Source of the DNA: Nocardioidaceae bacterium UBA4001
Lineage (GTDB): Bacteria > Actinomycetota > Actinomycetes > Propionibacteriales > Nocardioidaceae
Direction: 5' to 3'
NCBI GenBank assembly: GCA_002384855.1
Contig: DGBP01000006.1
Coordinates: 1 to 64,000, forward strand
Length of the DNA: 64,000 nucleotides
Numbering within the stretch: the first letter of the stretch is position 1; every line of letters begins with the position of its first letter. This document shows positions 57,528-64,000 of this stretch, one piece after another. The notes under the pieces were generated by a model, which searched no databases, was not told the origin of the DNA, and worked only from the letters and a program-made list of their open reading frames with translations. The position numbers and the translations under genes were made by a program.

Positions 57528-59843
57528 GTGCACGTTCGTCGGCTCGCCACCCTGCTCGCCCTCGGGGTGCTCGTCCTGCCCGCCGCCCCCGTCGCGGCCT
57601 CGCAGGTCCCGGGCGCCACCGCGGCCCGCGCCCCCCAGCCGGTCCGGACGCTCACGATCGAGGTGGTCTCCACGCGGGCCGACCTCGTGACGGCGGGCGA
57701 CGCGCTCGTCTCCGTGCCCCTGCCTGACGGGCTCGACCCGCGCCTGGTGCGCGTGAGCGTCGGCGGCCAGGACGTGACCGAACGGTTCGCAGTGCGGCCC
57801 AACGGCGAGCTCCAAGGTCTCCTGACCGGCCTGGACGTGGGCGAGAGCACGGTCCGGGCCGACGCTCCGGGGTACGCCGGCGAGCGGGTGCTCACCAACC
57901 ACCCCAACGGCGGCCCGGTCCTCTCCGGTCCCCAGCACGAGCCGTACCGCTGCCAGCCGACCGCCGTGGACTCCCAGTGCAACGAGCCGGCGTCGTACTC
58001 CCTGCTCTACAGGTCCACCGACCAGACGAAGCGGGGCCTGCAGCCGTACGACGCCGACAACCCGCCCGACGACGTCGCCACGACGACGACCGACGAGGGG
58101 GTCACCGTGCCCTTCGTCGTGCGTCGAGAGGACGGGTACCAGGCGCGGGACCGCTACGCCATCCTGACGCTCTTCCGTCCCGGCGAGGAGTGGGAGCCAT
58201 GGGCGCCGCAGGAGCAGTGGAACGGCAAGGTGCTCGCCACCCACGGGGGCGGCTGTGGTGCCTCCTACGCCCCGGGCTCGCCGAGACTGGCTGACTACTC
58301 CGGGACCTTCGCCGACCTGCCCGCCGGGTACGAGGACTCCTACGTCACCGCGCTCGGCCGTGGCTTCGCGGTGATGTCGACCGCGCTGAACAACACGGGG
58401 CACAACTGCAACCTGGTCACCCAGGCCGAGTCGATGATGATGGCCAAGGAGCGGCTCGTCGAGCAGTACGGCCCGATCCGGTACACCGTCGGCACCGGCT
58501 GCTCCGGGGGCTCGATCGCGCAGCACACGATCGCCAACGCCTACCCCGGTATCTACCAGGGACTGGTCACCACCTGCTCCTACCCCGACGTCCTGACCGC
58601 CGGCGCGCAGTTCGCCGACTACCACCTGCTGCGCCGCTACTTCGAGGACCCGTCGCGCTGGGGACCGGGCATCCTCTGGGAGCCCAACCAGATGGCCCGT
58701 GTCGAGGGGCACGCGACCCACCTCAACGCCGTCACCGCGGACGAGGGGCTGTTCAAGGAGGCGATCGACCCTGAGTCGCCCTGCAGCGGCACGGCCGACA
58801 CGGTGCCGGGCGACCCGAGCACCCGCTTCGACTCCGAGACCAACCCTGCCGGGGTCCGCTGCTCGATCCTGGACATGATGGTCAACCCGCTCGGGACGCG
58901 GCCGGAACCGGTCTGGGGCCCGCAGGAGCAGGAGGCCGGGCAGGGCTTCCCCGGCGTGCCGTTCGCGAACGCCGGGGTGCAGTACGGCCTCGGCGCCCTG
59001 CGCGACGGCCTGATCACGCCCGCGCAGTTCGTCGACCTGAACGCGGCGGTCGGGGGGCTCGACATCAACGCCGACCTCGTGGACGAGCGGATGTCGGGGG
59101 ACCCGGAGGCCATCGCCAACGTCTACCGCACGGGGCTGGTCAACGAGGCCGACCACCTCGACGAGGTCGCGATGATCAACCACGGCGGACCCGACCCCGG
59201 CATCGCTCACGACTACGCGCATGCGTTCTGGACCGAGGAGCGGCTGATGCGCGACCAGGGGCACACCGACAACCGCGTCATGTGGTTCGGAGAGGCGCCG
59301 CTGGTGGGCGACCTGCGATGGGCCACCGAGGCGTTCCTCGCGATGGACACCTGGCTCGAGGCGGTCGAGGGCGACGACCGTGACGTCGCCCTGGCTCGCA
59401 AGATCGTCGAGGACCGCCCCGAGGGCGTCACCGACCGCTGCGAGAACGTGCCCGGCGTCGAGGCGAGCGTCCTGCCCGGCGGCGAGGTCGTGTGCCAGCA
59501 GCCGACGCTGCAGACCCGGCTCAGCACGCCGCGGGAGGTCGCAGGTGACGACACGGCCAACGACCGGGTCGCCTGCCAGCTGCGTCCTCTCGACAGGTCT
59601 GACTACGGCTTCATGCTGGTCCCGTTCACCGACGCCCAGTGGACGCGGCTGGAGGAGACCTTCCCCGACGGCGTCTGCGACTGGAGTCGGCCCGGCCGGG
59701 GCCAGGGGCCGGCCGAGACCTGGCTGACCTACGACGACGGAGCCGGGGGAGTGGTGTACGGCGGCCGCAACCTGCCTGACGCACCGGCCGGCTCGGCGAC
59801 CGGCTGGGCGGCCTCGTCCTTCGCCGAGCTCCTGGAGCGGTAG
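57528..59843 (+). CDS. Secreted DUF6351-family protein (tannase/esterase-like hydrolase)
   Basis: The 771-residue protein has a signal peptide (MHVRRLATLLALGVLVLPAAPVAAS). A beta-rich N-terminal domain (about 40-140) precedes a large hydrolase-like part. GTGCSGGSIAQHTIANAYPGIYQG near residue 325 is a nucleophile elbow with Ser, as in tannase/feruloyl-esterase-like families. Many cysteines suggest disulfides in an exported enzyme. It fits DUF6351; the substrate is unknown. GTG at 57528 follows caggagg. A strong terminator follows. Confidence 0.85.
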   Translation: MHVRRLATLLALGVLVLPAAPVAASQVPGATAARAPQPVRTLTIEVVSTRADLVTAGDALVSVPLPDGLDPRLVRVSVGGQDVTERFAVRPNGELQGLLTGLDVGESTVRADAPGYAGERVLTNHPNGGPVLSGPQHEPYRCQPTAVDSQCNEPASYSLLYRSTDQTKRGLQPYDADNPPDDVATTTTDEGVTVPFVVRREDGYQARDRYAILTLFRPGEEWEPWAPQEQWNGKVLATHGGGCGASYAPGSPRLADYSGTFADLPAGYEDSYVTALGRGFAVMSTALNNTGHNCNLVTQAESMMMAKERLVEQYGPIRYTVGTGCSGGSIAQHTIANAYPGIYQGLVTTCSYPDVLTAGAQFADYHLLRRYFEDPSRWGPGILWEPNQMARVEGHATHLNAVTADEGLFKEAIDPESPCSGTADTVPGDPSTRFDSETNPAGVRCSILDMMVNPLGTRPEPVWGPQEQEAGQGFPGVPFANAGVQYGLGALRDGLITPAQFVDLNAAVGGLDINADLVDERMSGDPEAIANVYRTGLVNEADHLDEVAMINHGGPDPGIAHDYAHAFWTEERLMRDQGHTDNRVMWFGEAPLVGDLRWATEAFLAMDTWLEAVEGDDRDVALARKIVEDRPEGVTDRCENVPGVEASVLPGGEVVCQQPTLQTRLSTPREVAGDDTANDRVACQLRPLDRSDYGFMLVPFTDAQWTRLEETFPDGVCDWSRPGRGQGPAETWLTYDDGAGGVVYGGRNLPDAPAGSATGWAASSFAELLER

Positions 59844-59901
59844 CCCTCAGCGCAGTGTGGTGGCCCCGGCGGGGCCGGTGACCGCCGCGCCCGGACGCGC
59901 A

Positions 59902-59937
59902 GCAGGGGCCGAGGAGATCAGTCTCCCCGGCCCCTGC
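59902..59937. terminator. Bidirectional hairpin terminator
   Basis: A perfect 16-bp inverted repeat (59902-59917 and 59922-59937) with a tcag loop lies between the converging DUF6351 and metalloprotease genes, serving both. Confidence 0.88.
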
Positions 59938-59961
59938 CGGTCGGTCACGTGAGGGTCGTCG

Positions 59962-62277
59962 TCAGTCGACGATGACCTTCATCATCCCGGTGGAGGTGGT
60001 GGCCTCCACCCGGATCGTGGTACCGGTGCCACCCACGATGGCGCTGTGACGAGGGTTCGACTCGTCGTAGTAGTGCATCGGGTCGGTGTCGTCGAACTCG
60101 GCGACCCCGGGGCGCGACGGGACGTCGAGCGTGGCAGGTCCGGTCGCGGTGTCCAGGTGCAGCGAGATCGGGTCGGTCGGCGCGAGCCCGAAGGTCGCGT
60201 CGAAGGACTGGATCCGGTTGCGGGCGATCGTGCCGTTGCTCCACTTCAGCGCTGCGGCGCGGGCGTCGATCGGCAGCGCCTCACCACCGCCGGGGTGTGC
60301 GCTGGTGTTGTTGTCACCGTACGAGGTGTCCCAGTACCAGACGAGCAGCCCGTCCTGGTAGGGGAAGTGCTCTACCTTGTTGGGCGCGGTCGCACCGAAG
60401 CCGAAGTTGTACGGCCCGGTCTTCAGCGTGCTGTCGTAGCCACGGTAGCCGCGGTTCTCGGCGATGTAGTAGTGGCTGTACGCGTTGGTGACCACGCCGT
60501 CCTCGGCGAGGCTGAACTTGTCCATCGTCCAACCGTTGGGGCCGCTGTCGGCGTCGGTGCCGGGCCCGCCGGACACGGTGATGTCGTCGACGAGGAAGCC
60601 GAGCTCGGTCACCGCGGCGTCGTTCTCCATGCGGAAGCGGACCTTGACCTCTTGGCCCGCGTAGTCGTTCAGGCCTGCGCTCAGCGGTCCCCAGCCGTTC
60701 GAGCTCCCGGTGATACCGAAACCGTCGTTGGTGCCGTTGGGGTTGGTCGTCCGCGACGCCGAGGTGGCGATCGGCGACCAGGTGGTGCCGTCGTCGGTCG
60801 AGACCTCGACGTAGGCGTAGTCCCAGTCGACCTCGATCTCGTACTTCGCGGTCGCAGCGATCTGACCGCCGTTCGACGGGACGGTGAACGCCGGGCTGGT
60901 GAGCGTGGCGTTCCGGTCGTTGCCGACGCCGGAGTAGAAGTAGTCGTCGCTGGGCCCGCCGTCACCGGCACCGATGCTCTCCGACTTCTGCTTCTGCGGC
61001 AGGATCGTGATCAGCGCCTGGGCCTTCTTCGTCGCGTGGTACGACGGGCCGAGCTCGTGCTCGGAGCGGGTGCCCGTCCGCGCCACGTCGTAGTCGAGCC
61101 AGCCGAGCTGGAACTTCTCCCACGGACCCATGTGGTTCGGGGTGGTCCCGATGGCGCCGTCACCGTGGCCCAGCCACGAGCCCGAGCTCATCAAGGTCCA
61201 GAAGCCCGTGCCGTTCTCCCCGCCCTGGGTGTCGTACAGGTCCGGTAGACCGAGGTCGTGGGCGTACTCGTGGACGAACACGCCGAGGCCCCCGTTCTCC
61301 GGCTCGGTGGTGTAGTCACGGATCCAGATGCCGGTGTCGCCGATCTCGATACCCCCGGCCTTGCCGTAACCCTCCGGGCCGATGCCGTCGGAGTGGAAGC
61401 CGTTCTGGTTCACCGCCCAGCGGTGGGACCAGATGGCTCCCTCGGGCGCACCGGCCTCCTCACCCTCGCCGGCGTGGATCGCCTGGAAGTGGTCCACGTA
61501 GCCGTCGGGCTCGTTGTAGTTCCCGTCGCCGTCGATGTCGAAGCGGTCCCACTTGTCGAACCCCTTGAGGTAGTCGACGATCTCCTGGCGGGTCTTGCCG
61601 GCGGCGAGCTGCGCGTCGTACCACGCCTCGGCGCTGTCATCGATGAAGTAGGTCATGTCCGCGTGCGACTCGGTCGTGCCGTAGTCGGCCTGGGCCTTGT
61701 CGACCTTGACCCACTCACTGACGTCTCCACCGACGGTGTAGCGACCGCTGGACATCTCCTCGTAGACGCGCTTGAACGACTCGCCGGTGTCGGAGAAGAA
61801 CATCTTCATATAGTGCGCACGGTCGAAGTTCTCCTCCCAGTAGGTGGAGTTGTCGTCCGCGGCGGGCTTCGGGATCTCGTTGTGCAGCTGCTCGCCCTGG
61901 GTCGGGTCCGTGGTCCCGCCGCTGGGCTTGCCCTTGCCGCCCTTCGTGGAGCCTGCGAACTCGACGAGGAAGGACAGGAGCTGGTCGCTGTCGTTGGTGC
62001 CGTACTGCGCCCACTGGCCCGGAGCCACCTTGACGGCCTCGGACCCACCTCGGTCCTGGACTCGTGCCTGCCCGCGCAGGACCATCTCCTGGGCACGCTG
62101 GTTGAGCTCACGGCGACGGGCCTCGAGCTTGTCGGGCCGGTCGTCCTTCTTGCCCTTGACGGAGCCCTGCTCCTGAGGGCTCTCCGGGGGTGCGGCGACG
62201 GCCGTGGTCGGCAGCGCCGTCGCGATGAGGGCGGCCGAGGCGAGGCCGCCCATGACGCTGAGAATGCGTCGGTTCAC
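59962..62277 (-). CDS. Secreted M6-family metalloprotease (immune inhibitor A-like)
   Basis: The 771-residue protein has a signal peptide (MNRRILSVMGGLASAALIATALPTTAVAAP), a propeptide-like helical segment and an M6 peptidase domain. The zinc motif is VFVHEYAHDLGLPDLYD (HExxH near residue 337). A beta-sandwich MAM/immune-inhibitor-A-type region follows (WSPIATSASR, GLNDYAGQEVKVRFRMENDAAVTELGFLVDDITV). It is probably an extracellular protease digesting environmental proteins. GTG at 62277 follows aggagga. It sits in the middle of the NHEJ-related region. Confidence 0.93.
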   Translation of the reverse strand: MNRRILSVMGGLASAALIATALPTTAVAAPPESPQEQGSVKGKKDDRPDKLEARRRELNQRAQEMVLRGQARVQDRGGSEAVKVAPGQWAQYGTNDSDQLLSFLVEFAGSTKGGKGKPSGGTTDPTQGEQLHNEIPKPAADDNSTYWEENFDRAHYMKMFFSDTGESFKRVYEEMSSGRYTVGGDVSEWVKVDKAQADYGTTESHADMTYFIDDSAEAWYDAQLAAGKTRQEIVDYLKGFDKWDRFDIDGDGNYNEPDGYVDHFQAIHAGEGEEAGAPEGAIWSHRWAVNQNGFHSDGIGPEGYGKAGGIEIGDTGIWIRDYTTEPENGGLGVFVHEYAHDLGLPDLYDTQGGENGTGFWTLMSSGSWLGHGDGAIGTTPNHMGPWEKFQLGWLDYDVARTGTRSEHELGPSYHATKKAQALITILPQKQKSESIGAGDGGPSDDYFYSGVGNDRNATLTSPAFTVPSNGGQIAATAKYEIEVDWDYAYVEVSTDDGTTWSPIATSASRTTNPNGTNDGFGITGSSNGWGPLSAGLNDYAGQEVKVRFRMENDAAVTELGFLVDDITVSGGPGTDADSGPNGWTMDKFSLAEDGVVTNAYSHYYIAENRGYRGYDSTLKTGPYNFGFGATAPNKVEHFPYQDGLLVWYWDTSYGDNNTSAHPGGGEALPIDARAAALKWSNGTIARNRIQSFDATFGLAPTDPISLHLDTATGPATLDVPSRPGVAEFDDTDPMHYYDESNPRHSAIVGGTGTTIRVEATTSTGMMKVIVD

Positions 62278-62435
62278 AGATCCTCCTGCGAAAAGGGATG
62301 GGTGCGCGCCGATGTGTGCTCAACGGCGGGACGGACGCGACATCTGCCGCGCCCCCGGCACTTCATCAAGAAGGACCGCTCGTGTAAAGGGTTTTCGAAC
62401 CTCTGCTTGACCGGTGAGCGGTCGCTGAGCGCAGA
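62278..62435. other. Upstream region of the metalloprotease gene
   Basis: This spacer holds the metalloprotease ribosome binding site and presumably its promoter. No gene is seen. It ends at the 46-bp palindrome that follows the upstream minus-strand gene. Confidence 0.4.
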
Positions 62436-62481
62436 CAAACCCCTGCATGTTCGTGCAATTGCACGAACATGCAGGGGTTTG
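62436..62481. repeat. 46-bp perfect palindrome
   Basis: Arms of 23 bp (62436-62458 and 62459-62481) match perfectly with no spacer, centred on tgcaattgca. It lies 40 bases after the stop of the minus-strand gene at 62521 and upstream of the metalloprotease promoter region. It could work as a terminator for that gene. The lack of any loop and the length are unusual compared with the other hairpins in this window. Confidence 0.9.
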
Positions 62482-62520
62482 GATGGTTTTGTGCCGCACA
62501 CACAGGGCATGCGGGGCTCC

Positions 62521-63075
62521 TCAGAAGCCGGTGACCCCTTCCCCACCGCCTGCCTGCTCGTCGAAGGACTCGTGCTCGAGCAGGTGCAGCACGGGTACCC
62601 CGATCTTGCGCCGGGCTCGCGACGTCCAGTCCATGTGGAAGAACTCCGCCACCACGTGGGGGCGGGTGAGGATGATCGCCTCCCGGCCGTCGATCGAGGT
62701 GACCTTGGACGCGAGGGCGTCGATGGGGTCGACGCTCACGATGTCGCCGACCGCATCGGCACCCGTCGCGGTGAGTCGCGCGATGCTGGAGCTGAGCTCG
62801 CGGCGGGCGTTCTCGAGCAGCTCGTGCTGGATGTTCTCGAGATCTTCCTCGTTCATGACGAGGGCGGGGGAGGCGAGCACCTCGCTGGCAGCCAGCGACC
62901 CCATGGCGGACTCGACCCGGGCCGCGGCGTCCTCGACCGGGAGCAGGAGGTGGTAGCGGACGTGCTCCTCGATGTCCTCGTGCAGGCCGCGCACCTGGCG
63001 GGCGTCCTGCTCGGAGAGCGGCTGCTCGACGAGGAGCACCACGTCGTAGATCGTCTCGGGTCCTGCGGCAGTCAC
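62521..63075 (-). CDS. Hypothetical protein, nucleotide-binding-fold-like
   Basis: The 184-residue product starts MTAAGPETIYDVVLLVEQPL and has a helical middle (LENIQHELLENARRELSSSIARL). Its end is alpha/beta, DALASKVTSIDGREAIILTRPHVVAEFFHMDWTSRARRKIGVPVLHLLEHE, faintly like a universal stress protein domain. I do not recognise a family. GTG at 63075 is preferred because ggagg lies 8 bases upstream. A GTG at 63090, directly after the ligase stop, is possible. It is probably co-transcribed with the ligase gene. Confidence 0.7.
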   Translation of the reverse strand: MTAAGPETIYDVVLLVEQPLSEQDARQVRGLHEDIEEHVRYHLLLPVEDAAARVESAMGSLAASEVLASPALVMNEEDLENIQHELLENARRELSSSIARLTATGADAVGDIVSVDPIDALASKVTSIDGREAIILTRPHVVAEFFHMDWTSRARRKIGVPVLHLLEHESFDEQAGGGEGVTGF

Positions 63076-63090
63076 GGTCAACGCCTCCAC

Positions 63091-64000
63091 TCATGCAGAT
63101 CTGGTGGTCAAGACCTTAGCCAAGTCATAGCCCACCGGCTCCTCCAACTGATCGTATCCGCACGACTCCGGGTCGCGGTCGGTCCGCCAGCGTCGGAACT
63201 GGGCCGTGTGGCGGAACCTCGTGCCCTCCATGTGGTCGTAGGCGACCTCGAGCACCAGCCTCGGGTCGAGCGGCACGAACGACAGGTCCTTCCCGGCGCT
63301 CCACCGGCTCTGCGCTCCCGGCAGCCTCGTGCCCGTGACGTTGTGGTGCGCGGCCTCGGCCCAGCCGCCCCAGGGGTGTGCCGAGGGCTCGACGACGAGA
63401 GGTGCGAGCTCCTCGACCAGCTCGGCGCGACGTCTCGCGGTGAAGGAGGCCGCCACCCCGACGTGCTGCAACGTGCCGGTGTCGTCGTACAACCCGAGCA
63501 GGAGCGAGCCCAGCAGGGGCCTGTCCGGGGTGGAGGTCTTGTGCAGCCGGTAGCCGGCGACGACGACGTCGGCCGTGCGCTCGTGCTTGATCTTCAGCAT
63601 GGTGCGGACGTTCGGCTGGTACGCCGCCGACGCGGGCTTGGCCACCACGCCGTCGAGCCCTGCCCCCTCGAACTGCGCGAACCACTCCTCGGCGACCGCC
63701 GCGTCCGTGGTGGCCGCGGTGAGGTGCACGGGCGGCCGTGCCCGGGAGAGCGCCTCCTCGAGCCGCGACCGGCGCACCGAGAACGGCTCCTTCATCAAGG
63801 ACTCGTCGTCGACCGCGAGCAGGTCGAAGGCGACGTACGACGCGGGCGTGGACTCCGCGAGCATCCTGATCCGCGACTCGGCGGGGTGGATCCGCTCCTG
63901 GAGGCGCTCGAACTCGAGGCGTTCCCCGATCGCGACGAAGATCTCGCCGTCCACGACGCAGCGCTCAGGAAGGGACTCCTCGAGAGCCGCGACCACCTCG
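63091..64000 (-). CDS. ATP-dependent DNA ligase (LigC/LigD-type), 5' part beyond window
   Basis: The visible 303 residues contain ligase motif III (CVVDGEIFV), motif IIIa-like YVAFDLLAVDDE, motif IV GLDGVVAK, motif V MLKIKHERTADVVVAGY, and a C-terminal OB-fold ending FRRWRTDRDPESCGYDQLEEP. Motif I with the AMP-accepting lysine must lie beyond the right edge. It seals DNA breaks, probably in end joining with the LigD-type polymerase encoded 5.6 kb away. The gene is incomplete only because of the window. Confidence 0.93.
   Translation of the reverse strand, partial: EVVAALEESLPERCVVDGEIFVAIGERLEFERLQERIHPAESRIRMLAESTPASYVAFDLLAVDDESLMKEPFSVRRSRLEEALSRARPPVHLTAATTDAAVAEEWFAQFEGAGLDGVVAKPASAAYQPNVRTMLKIKHERTADVVVAGYRLHKTSTPDRPLLGSLLLGLYDDTGTLQHVGVAASFTARRRAELVEELAPLVVEPSAHPWGGWAEAAHHNVTGTRLPGAQSRWSAGKDLSFVPLDPRLVLEVAYDHMEGTRFRHTAQFRRWRTDRDPESCGYDQLEEPVGYDLAKVLTTRSA

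Noticed and set aside
59588..59605. A second copy of the hrpA repeat-like motif in the DUF6351 gene (tctcgacaggtctgac)
   Set aside because: It shares only about ten bases with the hrpA element and encodes a sequence that fits the protein normally.

Overview
The window is very GC-rich and densely coded, with many GTG starts and 4-base start/stop overlaps. It carries actinobacterial marker families: a DUF222/HNH protein, WS/DGAT acyltransferase, F420-dependent LLM oxidoreductase, DUF3000, HemQ-type heme synthesis and DevS/DevR-like regulators. I infer a chromosomal segment of a Nocardioides-like member of the Propionibacteriales. No rRNA, tRNA, CRISPR array, insertion sequence or prophage was found.

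Layout. 0-12 kb: DUF222/HNH protein, a decayed cupin gene, WS/DGAT acyltransferase, secreted alpha/beta hydrolase, 1-Cys peroxiredoxin, L,D-transpeptidase, then an oxidative group (zinc alcohol dehydrogenase, cupin fragment, GMC oxidoreductase, aldehyde dehydrogenase). 12-19 kb: atypical SDR, SulP transporter, histidine kinase, ThrE-type exporter, the DUF402 - acylphosphatase - 2H phosphoesterase operon, and YihY/BrkB. 19-23 kb: Baeyer-Villiger monooxygenase plus SDR, divergent from a TetR regulator, then an F420-dependent oxidoreductase. 23-31 kb: a hypoxia/dormancy-type locus with a DevS-like heme-GAF kinase, a DevR-like regulator, three universal stress proteins, DoxX, an FMN-binding protein and a DUF6544-like membrane protein. 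Three near-identical DosR-type palindromes sit in its control regions. 31-41 kb: small GPGG protein, Nudix-wHTH regulator, cysteine-free HesB-like protein, HrpA helicase, a gene-deletion scar beside an ABC ATPase, PemK/MazF-like protein, NERD-helicase and EEP nuclease. 41-47 kb: ArfB, PfkB kinase (probably PsuK) and divergent PsuG for pseudouridine breakdown, SpoIIE-type phosphatase, FUSC protein and aldo/keto reductase. 47-56 kb: frameshifted lipoprotein gene, solute-binding lipoprotein, RNase D, DUF3000, and heme genes hemE, hemY/cgoX and hemQ/chdC. 56-64 kb: MsrB, LigD-type polymerase, two large secreted proteins (DUF6351 and an M6 metalloprotease), a 46-bp perfect palindrome, and an ATP-dependent DNA ligase cut by the window edge.

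The strongest system-level signal is the 23.3-31 kb locus, where sensor kinase, response regulator, candidate target operons and matching palindromes lie together. The next strongest are decay events: a cupin with frameshift plus stop, a lipoprotein gene with two frameshifts, a deletion joining a dienelactone hydrolase fragment to an ABC permease fragment, and a repeat-like insertion inside hrpA.
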